Of a DNA stretch of 64,000 bases, positions 1-9,040 are shown piece by piece (within the stretch, counting starts at the first letter, position 1; the number at the start of each line of letters is the position of its first letter). The notes under the pieces are model-generated. The model was not told the origin of the DNA. It saw nothing but the letters and a program-made list of their open reading frames with translations, and searched no databases. The translations under genes were made by a program, and so were the position numbers. The stretch covers positions 1 to 64,000 of the forward strand of contig JAGXSU010000117.1 of assembly GCA_018333785.1 (NCBI GenBank). Direction: 5' to 3'. This stretch comes from Methylomicrobium sp. (GTDB lineage Bacteria; Pseudomonadota; Gammaproteobacteria; Methylococcales; Methylomonadaceae).

Positions 1-566
1 CTTTAGTAAATCATGTTCGGCGCCAGTCAATCAGTTGGCTATTTGGCACCCTTCCTTGGGATTTCATGGTTACCAATAAGCATCAAATGAGGCGGAATCA
101 ACATTGGGCTTATGTTAGCTAACCGATGGCCGGTTGATGCTACTACTTTAAGCCTTGAAATTATGTGTAGTTGAGGTTCGCCCCAAGTGATAGATCTCAA
201 GGGCGGACATCATGGACAAAACTGCATATACACATAGTTAGCAACTACACATAGGGGTCGGTTTCTGCCGGACAAATAATATCTAATTATTATTAAACAT
301 CGACTTCTTTCTGGTCATTTTTGGACAAAATATAAACTGAATTAAATTCGAAAATACTACCAGGGATATTAACGGATATTGCCGCAGATATATCCAAGAT
401 ATTGTTCTTTATTCATTCCAAAAAATACAATGCGAAACTGAGTTATTTTATTTTGAAATAATTAAACCCCAAAACGAGGGCAGGGGTCGAAATTAATAAA
501 TGCTCTCAATCTATTTTATGGGGCATGGCACAGAGGCAAAATGGCCGTTTTAGGGTAGAGGTCAAA
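1..566. other. Non-coding stretch left of tRNA-Arg
   Basis: I see no credible gene in this AT-rich segment. The one structure found is a 12-base inverted repeat (162-173 and 242-253). The rest looks like ordinary intergenic DNA or the degraded edge of an older insertion. Confidence 0.6.
162..253. repeat. Short inverted repeat pair bounding about 90 bp
   Basis: TATGTGTAGTTG at 162-173 is exactly complementary to CAACTACACATA at 242-253. The octamer ACACATAG occurs twice at the right end, as an imperfect direct repeat. No open reading frame lies between the arms. It could be a decayed miniature element or a chance palindrome; there is no second copy in the window. Confidence 0.4.
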
Positions 567-643
567 TGGTGCGCCCGAGAGGATTCGAACCTCTGGCCTC
601 GGCCTCCGGAGGGCCGCGCTCTATCCAGCTGAGCTACGGGCGC
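567..643 (-). tRNA. tRNA-Arg (anticodon CCG)
   Basis: On the minus strand this folds as a full cloverleaf. The acceptor stem GCGCCCG pairs with CGGGCGC; the D arm is GCTC/GAGC; the anticodon stem is CGGCC/GGCCG around loop CTCCGGA, giving anticodon CCG at positions 34-36. The T arm is AGAGG/CCTCT with loop TTCGAAT. The discriminator is A and the 3' CCA is encoded (567-569). The gene reads the rare arginine codon CGG. A 5'-half copy lies just upstream at 729-769. Confidence 0.95.
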
Positions 644-728
644 AGTGTGAATTGCTATCAAAATTTACTGTCTTTAGGTCAAGCGATCATGACCGTGACC
701 CTGAAGCCCCAAAACCGGATGACTGTAG

Positions 729-769
729 CCTCCGGAGGGCCGCGCTCTATCCAGCTGAGCTATGGGCGC
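729..769 (-). pseudogene. Truncated tRNA-Arg, 5' half only
   Basis: The minus strand repeats the first 41 nucleotides of the neighbouring tRNA-Arg: acceptor strand, D arm, anticodon loop and start of the 3' anticodon stem. It differs by one base (acceptor position 7, G to A). Past position 41 the similarity stops, and no matching T arm or 3' acceptor strand follows. The changed acceptor base suggests a once separate tandem tRNA gene that lost its 3' half, not a fresh copy of the intact gene. An old integration site is an alternative, but no integrase is nearby. Confidence 0.75.
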
Positions 770-1157
770 TTGGTTGATTTAAATGTATCGATCAACGAAA
801 CATCTTTTGAACTCGTTAATCGACTAACAATTTAAGACCGGCAATTATAAATGAATTTAAATCATTTTGTCTCATTATTAGAAATTTAATCCTAAATAGG
901 GCGCTTTCGGCTCAATGTTCCCAACTAAGAAAGCATAATTTCATGGTAACTTCTCTTTTCATGGAATTGAGGGAGCAGAAGCTTGATTGAAAAGGATGCT
1001 GCAGAGAGCTGCATTTAAGAATTCATCCGTCTTATTACATCAAGCACACCCAATAAAATATCAGGAACAAGAAGATACAGTCGAATAAATAAATTCGTTT
1101 TTTAAAGGAGTTAGGCAAGGTATTTTCAAAAAAATCCGCGATCTAAAAGCTGATTTG
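770..1157. other. Non-coding stretch between tRNA fragment and ATPase gene
   Basis: No gene, RNA or convincing repeat is seen here. A promoter for the minus-strand tRNA should lie just right of 770, but I cannot point to clear -35/-10 boxes. Confidence 0.5.
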
Positions 1158-2087
1158 TCAACGCAATAAAAGCGGAACAGATTTTGTGGCTAAGGATTTT
1201 GGATTAGTAGACCGAAAACCCGGCATTTCAGTGATATCGAGTTGCGGCTGTGATGTTCGATGGGTGGTCGATTTCCTTACGCCGGCGGTTCGTCTTTCAT
1301 TGACGACGTCCATGACGGTTTCGTATTTGACTCCGGATTCGTTGGCGAAGGCAAATACCATAGCCAAATCGCAGATATTGTTGATAACTCTAGGTACACC
1401 TCCGCTGTGTTCAAACACAGCAAAAACTGCTTTCCGGCTGAAAATTGCCGGTCTTCCACTTCCGCCCGCCAAACGAAGTCTGTGGTCAATATATGCCTCT
1501 GTTTCCCGATAATTCAATGGCTTAATATACGATTCTATGGCGATTCGCTGCGCAAATTGAATCAATTTCGGATCGTTGATTTTATCCAACAGCTCGGTCT
1601 GACCTGCCAAAATAACCTGGAGCATGACGCCACAGTCGTCATTGACATTAGACAGCAACCGAAGCGATTCCAATGCCGATATATCCATATTTTGCGCCTC
1701 GTCGATAACCAACAAGACTCGTCGATTGACAACCTGCCGCTTTTTCATAAAGCGTTTAAATATTCGGTATCGTTCGGCTTCATCATTTGCACAGTGGTCC
1801 ACCTTAAAGGCCCTTAAAACCCAAGTCAAAATTTCTCCGAATGACGGATGCGTATTGGTAATCAACCCGACATCAACATTGTCCTTGATATCGTAGAGCA
1901 ACTTTTGCAGTAACGTGGTTTTTCCGCAACCGATATCGCCGGTCAATAATGTAAATCCCGCCTGTTGAAAAACGCCGTACCTTAGTAAATTCAAAGCTTT
2001 TTTGTGATGATCACTCAAATACAAGCACTCCGGCTCCGGAACCATTGAGAAAGGAGCTTTTTTTAGACCGAAAAACCGTTGATACAT
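1158..2087 (-). CDS. ExeA/GspA-type AAA+ ATPase
   Basis: A 309-residue cytoplasmic ATPase. The start MYQRFFGLKKAPFS and the segment ALNLLRYGVFQQAGF are typical of the ExeA/GspA secretion ATPase family. Walker A is GDIGCGKTT (residues 50-58) and Walker B is VLLVIDEAQ (about 123-131). A later VPRVINNICDLA segment matches the family's sensor region. It ends without the peptidoglycan-binding extension of full ExeA, so it resembles the short form found in general secretion and PEP-CTERM/exosortase loci. A PEP-CTERM protein is encoded 1.5 kb away, which fits the latter but does not prove it. The gene stands alone, separated from the next gene by a terminator. The upstream ribosome site is weak. Confidence 0.8.
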   Translation of the reverse strand: MYQRFFGLKKAPFSMVPEPECLYLSDHHKKALNLLRYGVFQQAGFTLLTGDIGCGKTTLLQKLLYDIKDNVDVGLITNTHPSFGEILTWVLRAFKVDHCANDEAERYRIFKRFMKKRQVVNRRVLLVIDEAQNMDISALESLRLLSNVNDDCGVMLQVILAGQTELLDKINDPKLIQFAQRIAIESYIKPLNYRETEAYIDHRLRLAGGSGRPAIFSRKAVFAVFEHSGGVPRVINNICDLAMVFAFANESGVKYETVMDVVNERRTAGVRKSTTHRTSQPQLDITEMPGFRSTNPKSLATKSVPLLLR

Positions 2088-2397
2088 ATTAAATTCCAGA
2101 TTTAGGTTTTGATTTCTTGCTGATATAAACCGAATATTTACGATTTAAAGCCGAGGTAAACGTTTTAACCAAAGAATCATTGAATTGGATTAAGCGAGAA
2201 GACTGATTTGGATGGCGCAGAAGATTATCAATTTTTTATCTAAAACAGACCTGTCAAATAGGCTTATTAAGATTTTTTTGTGTGACTTTTGCCGTATACC
2301 CAATCATCCACAAGCAATCAAAGGAATACTTCCCCTCTGCTACCCTAACAGACTGGAAAAACCGCCGTTATTTTAAAAATAACGGCGGTTTAACCCA
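2088..2397. other. Intergenic region with a strong hairpin terminator
   Basis: 310 bases between the ATPase start and the beta-propeller stop. Its only clear element is the terminator at 2360-2390. The remainder should hold the ATPase promoter, which I cannot pinpoint. Confidence 0.6.
2360..2390 (-). terminator. Rho-independent terminator after the beta-propeller gene
   Basis: A 12-bp perfect stem (ACCGCCGTTATT at 2361-2372 with its complement at 2378-2389) and a 5-base loop. On the minus strand the stem is followed by a short T run. It lies 8 bases past the stop codon of the beta-propeller gene and is flanked by A/T on both sides, so it may act in both directions. Confidence 0.85.
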
Positions 2398-3531
2398 TTA
2401 TCGGGCGATTAATCCGGTTGCACTGCCGGGAATAGTTGCCATTCCGCGAGGCGCAATCGATCCTGAACGATTGACCCAAAAGCTACGCACTTTTCCATCA
2501 CCGTTATTGAGGGTAAACAAAAAATGGTTGTTTTGCAGTAAGACCGCATCCCGCACACCCGCTCCGGACGGAATCGGCGTATCGACGGATGAATTGAAAA
2601 AATAATCCATCGTACCGTTAAAATTGACTCTATATAAAGAGACGGTGCCGTCAGCGGTGTTGGTCGTATAACCCACGGTTTGGTCGCTTGTAAGTACTGT
2701 CCAGCAAGCGGCATTGCCTTGTTCGATCCGGTCTACCGCGTTGGAAACTGCGCCCGTTACGCGATCGATCCGGTAGGAAACGGTTTCGCCGAGACCGCCA
2801 CCATTTGCTTCGGTGATAAAGACAAAATCGCGATCACCGAATGTAAACCCGAATGGCGTCGGAACTGCAGAAGGTCTTTTCAAAGGTTGCAAAGCCGGCG
2901 TATCGTCTTGTTGCACCAGGTAAGTCGTCAACGTATTGGTCGCTTTTTCGGTTATCAATAAAACCGTTCCCGATTTGTTAAAACCGATTTGTGCCGGTGC
3001 GGTAGGCTGTGTGTTATCGATAATACGGGTGGAGTTGGGGATTGGCTCTAAGACACCGCCACCTGTAAAACGGAAACCACTGATATTGTCATAACGAATC
3101 TCTTCCGGGTCCGAGGGATTATGGCTGCCTTCATTCAAAACATAGACTAGCGTCCCGAAGACTGTCACGCTGATCGGCTGATAACCACCGGAATTAACGA
3201 CATTGACCAGTTGAAGACCAGTAGGTTGCAGTCGAAAGCTTGTCAAACTACTGCTGCCGGCATTAGTCACAAACATCCAGCGGTCACTGGCATCCAAAGC
3301 AATGGCACTTTGATTGCCCAACGGGGCCCCGGTCCCCTGGCCTTGAGTATCGAAACGGCCCAGTTCGATAATTCTGCCTCGGCTGTCCACATCGAATGCG
3401 ATGACTTGATTGCTGCTAGCTTCATTGCTGGCTGTATAAACAATCGCGTCGGCAGTATTCATAAACGTGAGCGCACACGTCAGGCCCATTACAGATAATA
3501 CTGATTTTGAGTGCTTAACTATTGTATTCAT
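2398..3531 (-). CDS. Secreted beta-propeller (lactonase-fold) protein
   Basis: 377 residues with an N-terminal signal peptide (basic start, hydrophobic stretch, cleavage near ADA at about 27-29). The rest is a run of blade-like repeats such as IALDASDRWMFVTNAGSSSL and FNKSGTVLLITEKATNTLTT, typical of seven-bladed propellers of the YbhE lactonase fold. Similarity to cytoplasmic 6-phosphogluconolactonase is of fold only: the protein is exported, and a true DevB-type Pgl is encoded at 11319-11996. A good ribosome site (TTTTAGGAG) precedes the start. It begins 10 bases after the PEP-CTERM gene, so the two are probably co-transcribed and may act together at the cell surface. Substrate or ligand is unknown. 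Confidence 0.75.
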   Translation of the reverse strand: MNTIVKHSKSVLSVMGLTCALTFMNTADAIVYTASNEASSNQVIAFDVDSRGRIIELGRFDTQGQGTGAPLGNQSAIALDASDRWMFVTNAGSSSLTSFRLQPTGLQLVNVVNSGGYQPISVTVFGTLVYVLNEGSHNPSDPEEIRYDNISGFRFTGGGVLEPIPNSTRIIDNTQPTAPAQIGFNKSGTVLLITEKATNTLTTYLVQQDDTPALQPLKRPSAVPTPFGFTFGDRDFVFITEANGGGLGETVSYRIDRVTGAVSNAVDRIEQGNAACWTVLTSDQTVGYTTNTADGTVSLYRVNFNGTMDYFFNSSVDTPIPSGAGVRDAVLLQNNHFLFTLNNGDGKVRSFWVNRSGSIAPRGMATIPGSATGLIAR

Positions 3532-3541
3532 TGAATTTCTC

Positions 3542-4357
3542 CTAAAAGGTTTTTATAAAATTAGAACTATTTTTTCGGGATTTTTTGACCCCATTACGAA
3601 GCTGCTGTCCAAACAAAAGAAAACTCATACTGAGCAACAGAAACGCCCCGGGCTCGGGAACGGCGCTAACCGTTGTGATGTCATCAATGTTGAATGCAAA
3701 GAAGGGATCATCGGGATCACCGAAACTATTCAATCGAGCGTTACTGAACCCGTTCGGGTCGATAAGCCCCAAGAAAAACACATCCCCACCATCCGCGAGA
3801 CTGAATTCCGGTGTCCCTTCGTTAAACACACTCAGCCCGCCACCGACTAATTGAAAATCCGACTCGAAAATATCACCGGGACTACCAATGAGGTATATTC
3901 CGAACGCTTGAATCAGCCCATTAAAGTCGAAATAAATTTCATGACCTGAAACGAACTCGTTGGAAAACCCGTCATCGACCCCCAAATAGTTAAAAGGTGA
4001 AGTCGTGTCGAAATGATCACTAACGATCAAATCCATACCGGTATTGGATCTGAACCTAATCCCGCCGAATCGAGAACCGTCAGGTATCACTGTTTCCGCA
4101 TCGACATTGTCTAAGTTCAATGTTCTGCCGATACCCGGTAAAGCCGCTTGAAAACTCCCGCTGTCGGTAAATATCATTGCCGCTTCCGATGGCACATGCA
4201 GAACTAACCCCAGAAAGCCACAGCAGATGCCGCTCACGATGTGACTCGACATTCGACCCGGAGGTCTTCCGTCCCTGCGCTTTGCCCAGCCTGGTAATGG
4301 ACTATCGACCGGTAATTCCCGGCAAGAAACGTCCGGCCATAAATGATTGTTTTTCAT
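3542..4357 (-). CDS. PEP-CTERM anchored surface/exported protein
   Basis: 271 residues. The C-terminus has the PEP-CTERM tripartite signal: VPEPGA (about 233-238), a hydrophobic span, then a basic tail (RNGVKKSRK). Such proteins are sorted by exosortase and released or anchored outside, often in exopolysaccharide producers. The middle is rich in Asp/Gly/Phe and matches no enzyme I recognise. The first ATG has a GAGG ribosome site, but the export signal only starts near residue 36 (MSSHIVSGICCGFLG), so translation may begin at 4252 instead. It is first in a two-gene unit with the beta-propeller gene. No exosortase gene is in the window. Confidence 0.8.
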   Translation of the reverse strand: MKNNHLWPDVSCRELPVDSPLPGWAKRRDGRPPGRMSSHIVSGICCGFLGLVLHVPSEAAMIFTDSGSFQAALPGIGRTLNLDNVDAETVIPDGSRFGGIRFRSNTGMDLIVSDHFDTTSPFNYLGVDDGFSNEFVSGHEIYFDFNGLIQAFGIYLIGSPGDIFESDFQLVGGGLSVFNEGTPEFSLADGGDVFFLGLIDPNGFSNARLNSFGDPDDPFFAFNIDDITTVSAVPEPGAFLLLSMSFLLFGQQLRNGVKKSRKNSSNFIKTF

Positions 4358-4428
4358 TCTAGTAACCTCGTATTACTCGTAAAATACCCATACACTCCAA
4401 ACATGGATGCAGTTCTAAATCTGCATAC

Positions 4429-4677
4429 TTAAACGACCGGATCCAGATTGCTCCGAATAAAATCAAGCAATTCCTCCAGAGAATAAAAACGCTTTGTTTT
4501 TCCGGAAATCATATGCTCGGCACGTCCGCTTAAATTCTCTGCAGTCAATTTGGAATGCACCTCGATTTGAACGACAAAACCATGATCGTAAGGAAATTTG
4601 ATTTCACAAGAACGGCTTACTTTGCTTGCGTCACTTTCATTCATGTTCGCGATCCGGGTTTTGAAATTCGCGACCAA
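4429..4677 (-). CDS. Small conserved protein of unknown function
   Basis: 82 residues if the TTG at 4677 is used, or 71 from the ATG at 4644 (MNESDASK); neither has a clear ribosome site. The C-terminal half, GRAEHMISGKTKRFYSLEEL, followed by LLDFIRSNL, resembles a small-protein family ending in GRVEH-x-SG-x(4)-F-x-SLEELL-x-FI. I know this pattern but no assigned function. There is no signal peptide or membrane segment. It stands alone between the PEP-CTERM gene and the AraC regulator. Confidence 0.55.
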   Translation of the reverse strand: MVANFKTRIANMNESDASKVSRSCEIKFPYDHGFVVQIEVHSKLTAENLSGRAEHMISGKTKRFYSLEELLDFIRSNLDPVV

Positions 4678-4919
4678 AATATAAAAATTCGCTGAAAATA
4701 GCCTAAGAGAACTCTAAGAAATTTCTAAGATTAAACTGAGTTGTTCGGGGAACGTCGTTTGAGAAACAAGTTGTGCTATCCCACCGATCGGTATTGAGGA
4801 TTACAGAACCCTTTCTGTAATTGGTGTGCGGTTAAATTAGCCGGCAGGGTTGAGCGTCGTTATAAGCTGGATACTGAGACTTACAGCAATCCGATTTGCA
4901 AGTCCAAAAAGGAGTTGAT

Positions 4920-5840
4920 TTAAGCTACTAGACCGGCAGACTTTCGATAGTCTCCCGGCGTTTTTTTGAAATGACGTTGAAAGGCTCTTGCAAATGCCGC
5001 ATCGGAAGCATAGCCCACAGTGGTAGCGATACTACTAACGGCCATATTCGTATCCTTGAGCAAATTTAATGCTCGTTGCATCCGCCAATGGGTTAAATAG
5101 GCGATCGGCGAGTAACCGACCGACTCGTGGAAACGCTGTGCGAATACTGCTCTCGACATGGCTGACTCGCCTGCTAAAAGTTTTAATGTCCAGGGTTTGG
5201 AGGGTTGTTCGTGAATACATTGCAGGGCTTTATGGATCTTTGGATCTTTCAAGGCGGCTAGAAAACCAGTCTCCAAATCTTCAAATTTATTGATGTACCG
5301 AAAAGCCTGGATAAAAAAAATTTCGCAAAGACGATCCATCAGAATAGTCGAACCGGGATTGGCGCAATCGTATTCGTCGAATAACCAATGAGCCGTATGC
5401 ATCAAAAATCTGCTTTCGACTGAATCGCTGCCTTGCAAGTGAATGATGGGCGGTAACGATTCGATTAATGGATGAGGGCTATCCGGATCGAATCTGAACA
5501 GCCCACACAACAATCGCGTCGTCGGATGATTTCCTTGGAACATCGGTCTGCCCTGACGCAGAGCGGCTCCTGCATCAGCGCTAGGCGTCATGGTGCGACC
5601 GGTCTGATCGGCGATCCAATGCCATTCGCCTTCGGGAATAATCAAGATATCTCCGGCTTCCATTTTTTGAGGTTGCGGCATTTTTTCGGTCTGAAACCAT
5701 AAATGTCCCGCCAATACAATATGAAAACGCGGTTCGTGGGCGGCCGGAAGCTCTATACCCCATGGAGCTGATAAATCGGATCGAAAAAATACACTGCCCT
5801 CAAGCCTAAGAGATCGACAGATATCGCTCATTATATCCAT
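4920..5840 (-). CDS. AraC-family regulator with N-terminal cupin domain
   Basis: 306 residues. Residues about 10-190 look like the cupin-type sensor of AraC_binding_2/cupin_6 regulators (RFHIVLAGHLWFQ, MEAGDILIIPEGEWHWI). Residues about 205-302 hold the two helix-turn-helix motifs of AraC proteins, with AVSSIATTVGYASDAAFARAF and FKKTPGDYRK as signatures. The ligand is unknown. Members of this group often control an adjacent oxidoreductase, but none is present; the neighbour is the divergent 992-residue regulator at 6039, across a 198-base shared promoter region. Confidence 0.85.
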   Translation of the reverse strand: MDIMSDICRSLRLEGSVFFRSDLSAPWGIELPAAHEPRFHIVLAGHLWFQTEKMPQPQKMEAGDILIIPEGEWHWIADQTGRTMTPSADAGAALRQGRPMFQGNHPTTRLLCGLFRFDPDSPHPLIESLPPIIHLQGSDSVESRFLMHTAHWLFDEYDCANPGSTILMDRLCEIFFIQAFRYINKFEDLETGFLAALKDPKIHKALQCIHEQPSKPWTLKLLAGESAMSRAVFAQRFHESVGYSPIAYLTHWRMQRALNLLKDTNMAVSSIATTVGYASDAAFARAFQRHFKKTPGDYRKSAGLVA

Positions 5841-6038
5841 TGAAGCCCTCCCCTTTATCTGCAGGAAAAAATACGATTAGTCAAAGAATCAAGACGATCG
5901 GTGCTGGTTTGCTATCGATTTGCCGGGTAAGATCAAAACGTTTTAAATGTCCAGAAATATTCGATACGAAACGATAACATAAATCATTACGCAAAAAAAA
6001 CCTACCAAGAACAATGTTTTATCGATGATGCGACGCTT

Positions 6039-9017
6039 ATGGACAAAAATTTTGGTATCGATTACTCCGGTCGCTCATTGGCTAACAAACGTTTCGGACC
6101 GTTCGTTTTGGATAAGGCCAATGCTCGTTTACTTCAGGAGGGGCGCGCCGTTCTGTTGACACCAAAAGCCTTTGCCGTTTTGGAATGCTTAGTCGAATCG
6201 GCTGGCGAATTGGTTACAAAAGACAGACTCTTCGACCAAGTGTGGCCAAACGTTATCGTCACCGAGGCCGCATTGACGGTTTGTATTCGTGAAATTCGAA
6301 AAGCTTTGGGCGATTCAACAAGGCAACCCGTCTATATCGAAACCGTCCATAAAAGAGGCTTCCGGTTCATTGGACAATTCCACTCACAAGCCAAAGAACT
6401 GACTTTTTCTCGTTTGGTCGGGAGAGATTCATCGCTTGAGGAAATGGAGCAAAGTTTTGAATCCATCCTGGGCGGCCGCCGTCGACTGATTTTTATTACT
6501 GGTGAGGCCGGTATCGGTAAAACCAGCCTAATTGAAGCCTTTATCGAAAAGAAAAACAGTGAAAAAAATTGCCGAATAACCAAAGGGCAATGCATAGAGC
6601 ATCATGGAAAATGCGAACCCTATCTGCCAATACTCGATGCAATCGGTCGCCTCTGCAGGGACGGAAACAGTTCGGTTTACGAAGCATTGGCGCTCTATGC
6701 TCCTTCTTGGCTACCTTATTTTCCATCGCTATCATCGTCGAAAAATCTGCAACATCGACAACAAGGAGTATCTATCGGTGCTGAAAGTTTGATCAGAGAA
6801 TTAGCTGATGCCTTGGATGCCATCAGCCTCCAACAACCTCTGATTATTTGTCTGGAAGATTTACACTGGTGCGACCCTTCGACCGTCGAATTTATCTCAT
6901 TCTGGGCCCGGCGAACCGATCCCGCCAAGATTCTTTTGCTGGGTACGCTTAGACAGTCCGATACCATCGTCAACAATCTTCCGCTAAGAGATTGTAAACA
7001 CGATCTTCAGTTACGTGGCTTATCTACTCAACTGCCATTAGAGTTTTTATCATTAGCCGATACGACGGACTATTTATCGGTTCACTTTCAACCTAACGAC
7101 TTTCCTGCAACGTTTGCTGCGATGCTCCATCGGCAAACCGACGGCAATCCGTTATTCATCGTTAACGTATTGGCGGATTTGCAAAACTCGGAAACGCTCA
7201 AAAAAACGGATACTGATTGGCATCTTTCGCTAGATCCTGCCCAGTTAGCGAGTTATATTCCCGAGAATTTACAGGCAATGATAAACCATCGAATCGAACG
7301 CTTAGCACCGGATCTTCAAGATCTATTAAAAGCTGCAAGCGTCGCCTCCGAACCAGGCGGAACGGCTGTTAAATTCACCTTGGACGAGGCAGCCGCGGCA
7401 TTGAGCGCTGCGCCGGAGGCAATAGAAGACAAGATGGAACGATTAGCGAAACAAGGTCTCTTTCTACGGTTTTTGGGCGTTTCGGAAACGCCATACGGCA
7501 ATTTGACCGGACTTTACGAATTTACCCATGCGCTTTATCAAAACGTCATCCACGCCGGTCTTTCTCCAATAGCCGGTTCGCGCCAGCACTATCTCGTCGC
7601 TCAATTTCTGGAGTCGAATCACCAAGACAGGAATGCGGAGCTTACTCACAAACTTGCAGTGCATTTTGAAAAAGGGCGGGACTATCTCAGATCATGCCAT
7701 TATTTATGTCTTTCGTCAGTCTTTGCATCCCGACTCGGCGGCTGCCATGAAGCGGTCAGTACCTTACACAAAGCCAGATACTTATTATCGACAATGCCTC
7801 AGACTTATGAGCGAGACCGGCAAGAACTGGGCGTGCTGCAATTATTGGCTCCAGCCGTGACGGCCACGCAAGGCAATGCAGCGCCGGAAATCGAAACGAT
7901 CTATCAGAAAGCGCTCGAACTTTGCGACTCATTGGAGGTCAGTGTAATCGAGCGCTTTCCTGTGTTATTCGGCTTGCGTTCTTATTATCTGATCACAGGG
8001 TTAATCGACAAGGCCTTTCAGCTTGCCGAAGCACTTCTGGTTTTAGCGGCAAACTGCGATGAGCCGGGAATGCGTCTTGAAGCGCACGTAGGTCTGGCTA
8101 GCTGCCATTTTTATCTCGGAAATTTAAAAGATAGCTATGATCATGCCATTGCCGGTATCCAGCTTTATGACACAAACCTTCACACCGACCATGCTGCCAA
8201 ATTCGGACTCGATCCAGGCGTGTTCTGTCTGGCGAGAGCGGGCCAAACTGCTTGGACGCTTGGTTTTCCGGATCGAGCCCTCGATTTTGTTTTAAAGTCG
8301 ATGGATATTGCGGATACTGCGGAACACCCTTATAGTCAGGCTTTCGCACTTCATAATTTGACGTTGATTCATCTGTTTCGCCGCGAAGGTAAACCGGCAT
8401 TGAAAACAGCGAGGCGCGCCCACATGTTGACCAAGCAACACGGATTTAAATTCATGTCGGCATGGTCACATCACTTAAAAGCATGGGCATTGGCGCTGCA
8501 AAACAAGACCCTCGAAGCTTATGCCGAAATCGACAAAGCGATTCACGCACCCAAACCCGAAGCCAGAACGACCGACTCTTTTCTTTGTCTCTTCCTGGCC
8601 GAATGCTATTGGCATTTATCCGATTTCGAAAGGGGGTTGGCGGTCTTGCAAGCTCCCTGTCAAGTTCTAGCATTCGAAGCCGAACGACTGCGACTTACCG
8701 CAGAGTTTTATTCTCTTAAGGCGGCTTCGCAAAGTATCGACGTAGTCAATACAGATCTTTACGAAAGCGCTGAAAAGCTCTATCGACAATCTTTATCATT
8801 AAGCTCTGAGCAGGGCGCCAAAGGCTATTCGCTTCGATCTGCGATCGGTTTAAGCCGAATATTTCTCAAACAACGCCGCTATGACGAGGCGCATTTGCTG
8901 CTATCAAGTCACATGGACTCGTTCGATGAAGGATTTGCCTCCACGGATTGGCGAGAAGGCGAGCAGATTTTGCATGAACTGAAATGCTGTACATCCCTGT
9001 CCCTATCATTACCCTGA
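6039..9017 (+). CDS. Winged-helix / AAA ATPase / TPR transcriptional regulator
   Basis: 992 residues. N-terminal OmpR-type winged helix at about 18-113 (LTPKAFAVLECLVESAGELV and YIETVHKRGFRFIG are signature segments) but no receiver domain. An AAA_16/STAND-like ATPase follows, with Walker A GEAGIGKT (155-162) and Walker B LIICLEDLHW (about 268-277). The C-terminal half (about 540-980) is helical and repeat-like, fitting TPR sensor modules as in MalT/AfsR-like regulators. Such proteins bind a signal through the repeats and use ATP to switch state. It diverges from the AraC-type gene and has no obvious target operon beside it. The signal is unknown. Confidence 0.8.
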   Translation: MDKNFGIDYSGRSLANKRFGPFVLDKANARLLQEGRAVLLTPKAFAVLECLVESAGELVTKDRLFDQVWPNVIVTEAALTVCIREIRKALGDSTRQPVYIETVHKRGFRFIGQFHSQAKELTFSRLVGRDSSLEEMEQSFESILGGRRRLIFITGEAGIGKTSLIEAFIEKKNSEKNCRITKGQCIEHHGKCEPYLPILDAIGRLCRDGNSSVYEALALYAPSWLPYFPSLSSSKNLQHRQQGVSIGAESLIRELADALDAISLQQPLIICLEDLHWCDPSTVEFISFWARRTDPAKILLLGTLRQSDTIVNNLPLRDCKHDLQLRGLSTQLPLEFLSLADTTDYLSVHFQPNDFPATFAAMLHRQTDGNPLFIVNVLADLQNSETLKKTDTDWHLSLDPAQLASYIPENLQAMINHRIERLAPDLQDLLKAASVASEPGGTAVKFTLDEAAAALSAAPEAIEDKMERLAKQGLFLRFLGVSETPYGNLTGLYEFTHALYQNVIHAGLSPIAGSRQHYLVAQFLESNHQDRNAELTHKLAVHFEKGRDYLRSCHYLCLSSVFASRLGGCHEAVSTLHKARYLLSTMPQTYERDRQELGVLQLLAPAVTATQGNAAPEIETIYQKALELCDSLEVSVIERFPVLFGLRSYYLITGLIDKAFQLAEALLVLAANCDEPGMRLEAHVGLASCHFYLGNLKDSYDHAIAGIQLYDTNLHTDHAAKFGLDPGVFCLARAGQTAWTLGFPDRALDFVLKSMDIADTAEHPYSQAFALHNLTLIHLFRREGKPALKTARRAHMLTKQHGFKFMSAWSHHLKAWALALQNKTLEAYAEIDKAIHAPKPEARTTDSFLCLFLAECYWHLSDFERGLAVLQAPCQVLAFEAERLRLTAEFYSLKAASQSIDVVNTDLYESAEKLYRQSLSLSSEQGAKGYSLRSAIGLSRIFLKQRRYDEAHLLLSSHMDSFDEGFASTDWREGEQILHELKCCTSLSLSLP

Positions 9018-9040
9018 GCTTAAAATCGACACCCGATTTA

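Noticed and set aside
41-60. Sigma-54 promoter-like TGGCAC...TTGG near the left edge
   Set aside because: The -12 element is TTGG instead of TTGC, and no gene follows in that direction for over a kilobase except spurious frames.
567-769. Integration site of a genomic island at tRNA-Arg
   Set aside because: No integrase or phage-like genes lie nearby, and the duplicated part is the 5' half, not the usual 3' part.
566-835. 89-codon plus-strand open frame
   Set aside because: It runs antisense through the tRNA-Arg and its half copy; the repeated peptide SGGPRSIQLSYGR is just the translated tRNA.
2398-3531. Second 6-phosphogluconolactonase
   Set aside because: The fold is that of a YbhE-like propeller, but the protein has a signal peptide and sits with a PEP-CTERM gene; a true Pgl is encoded in the zwf operon.
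9023-9039. Terminator between the ATPase regulator and rep
   Set aside because: Only a 6-bp stem without a T run; too weak to call.
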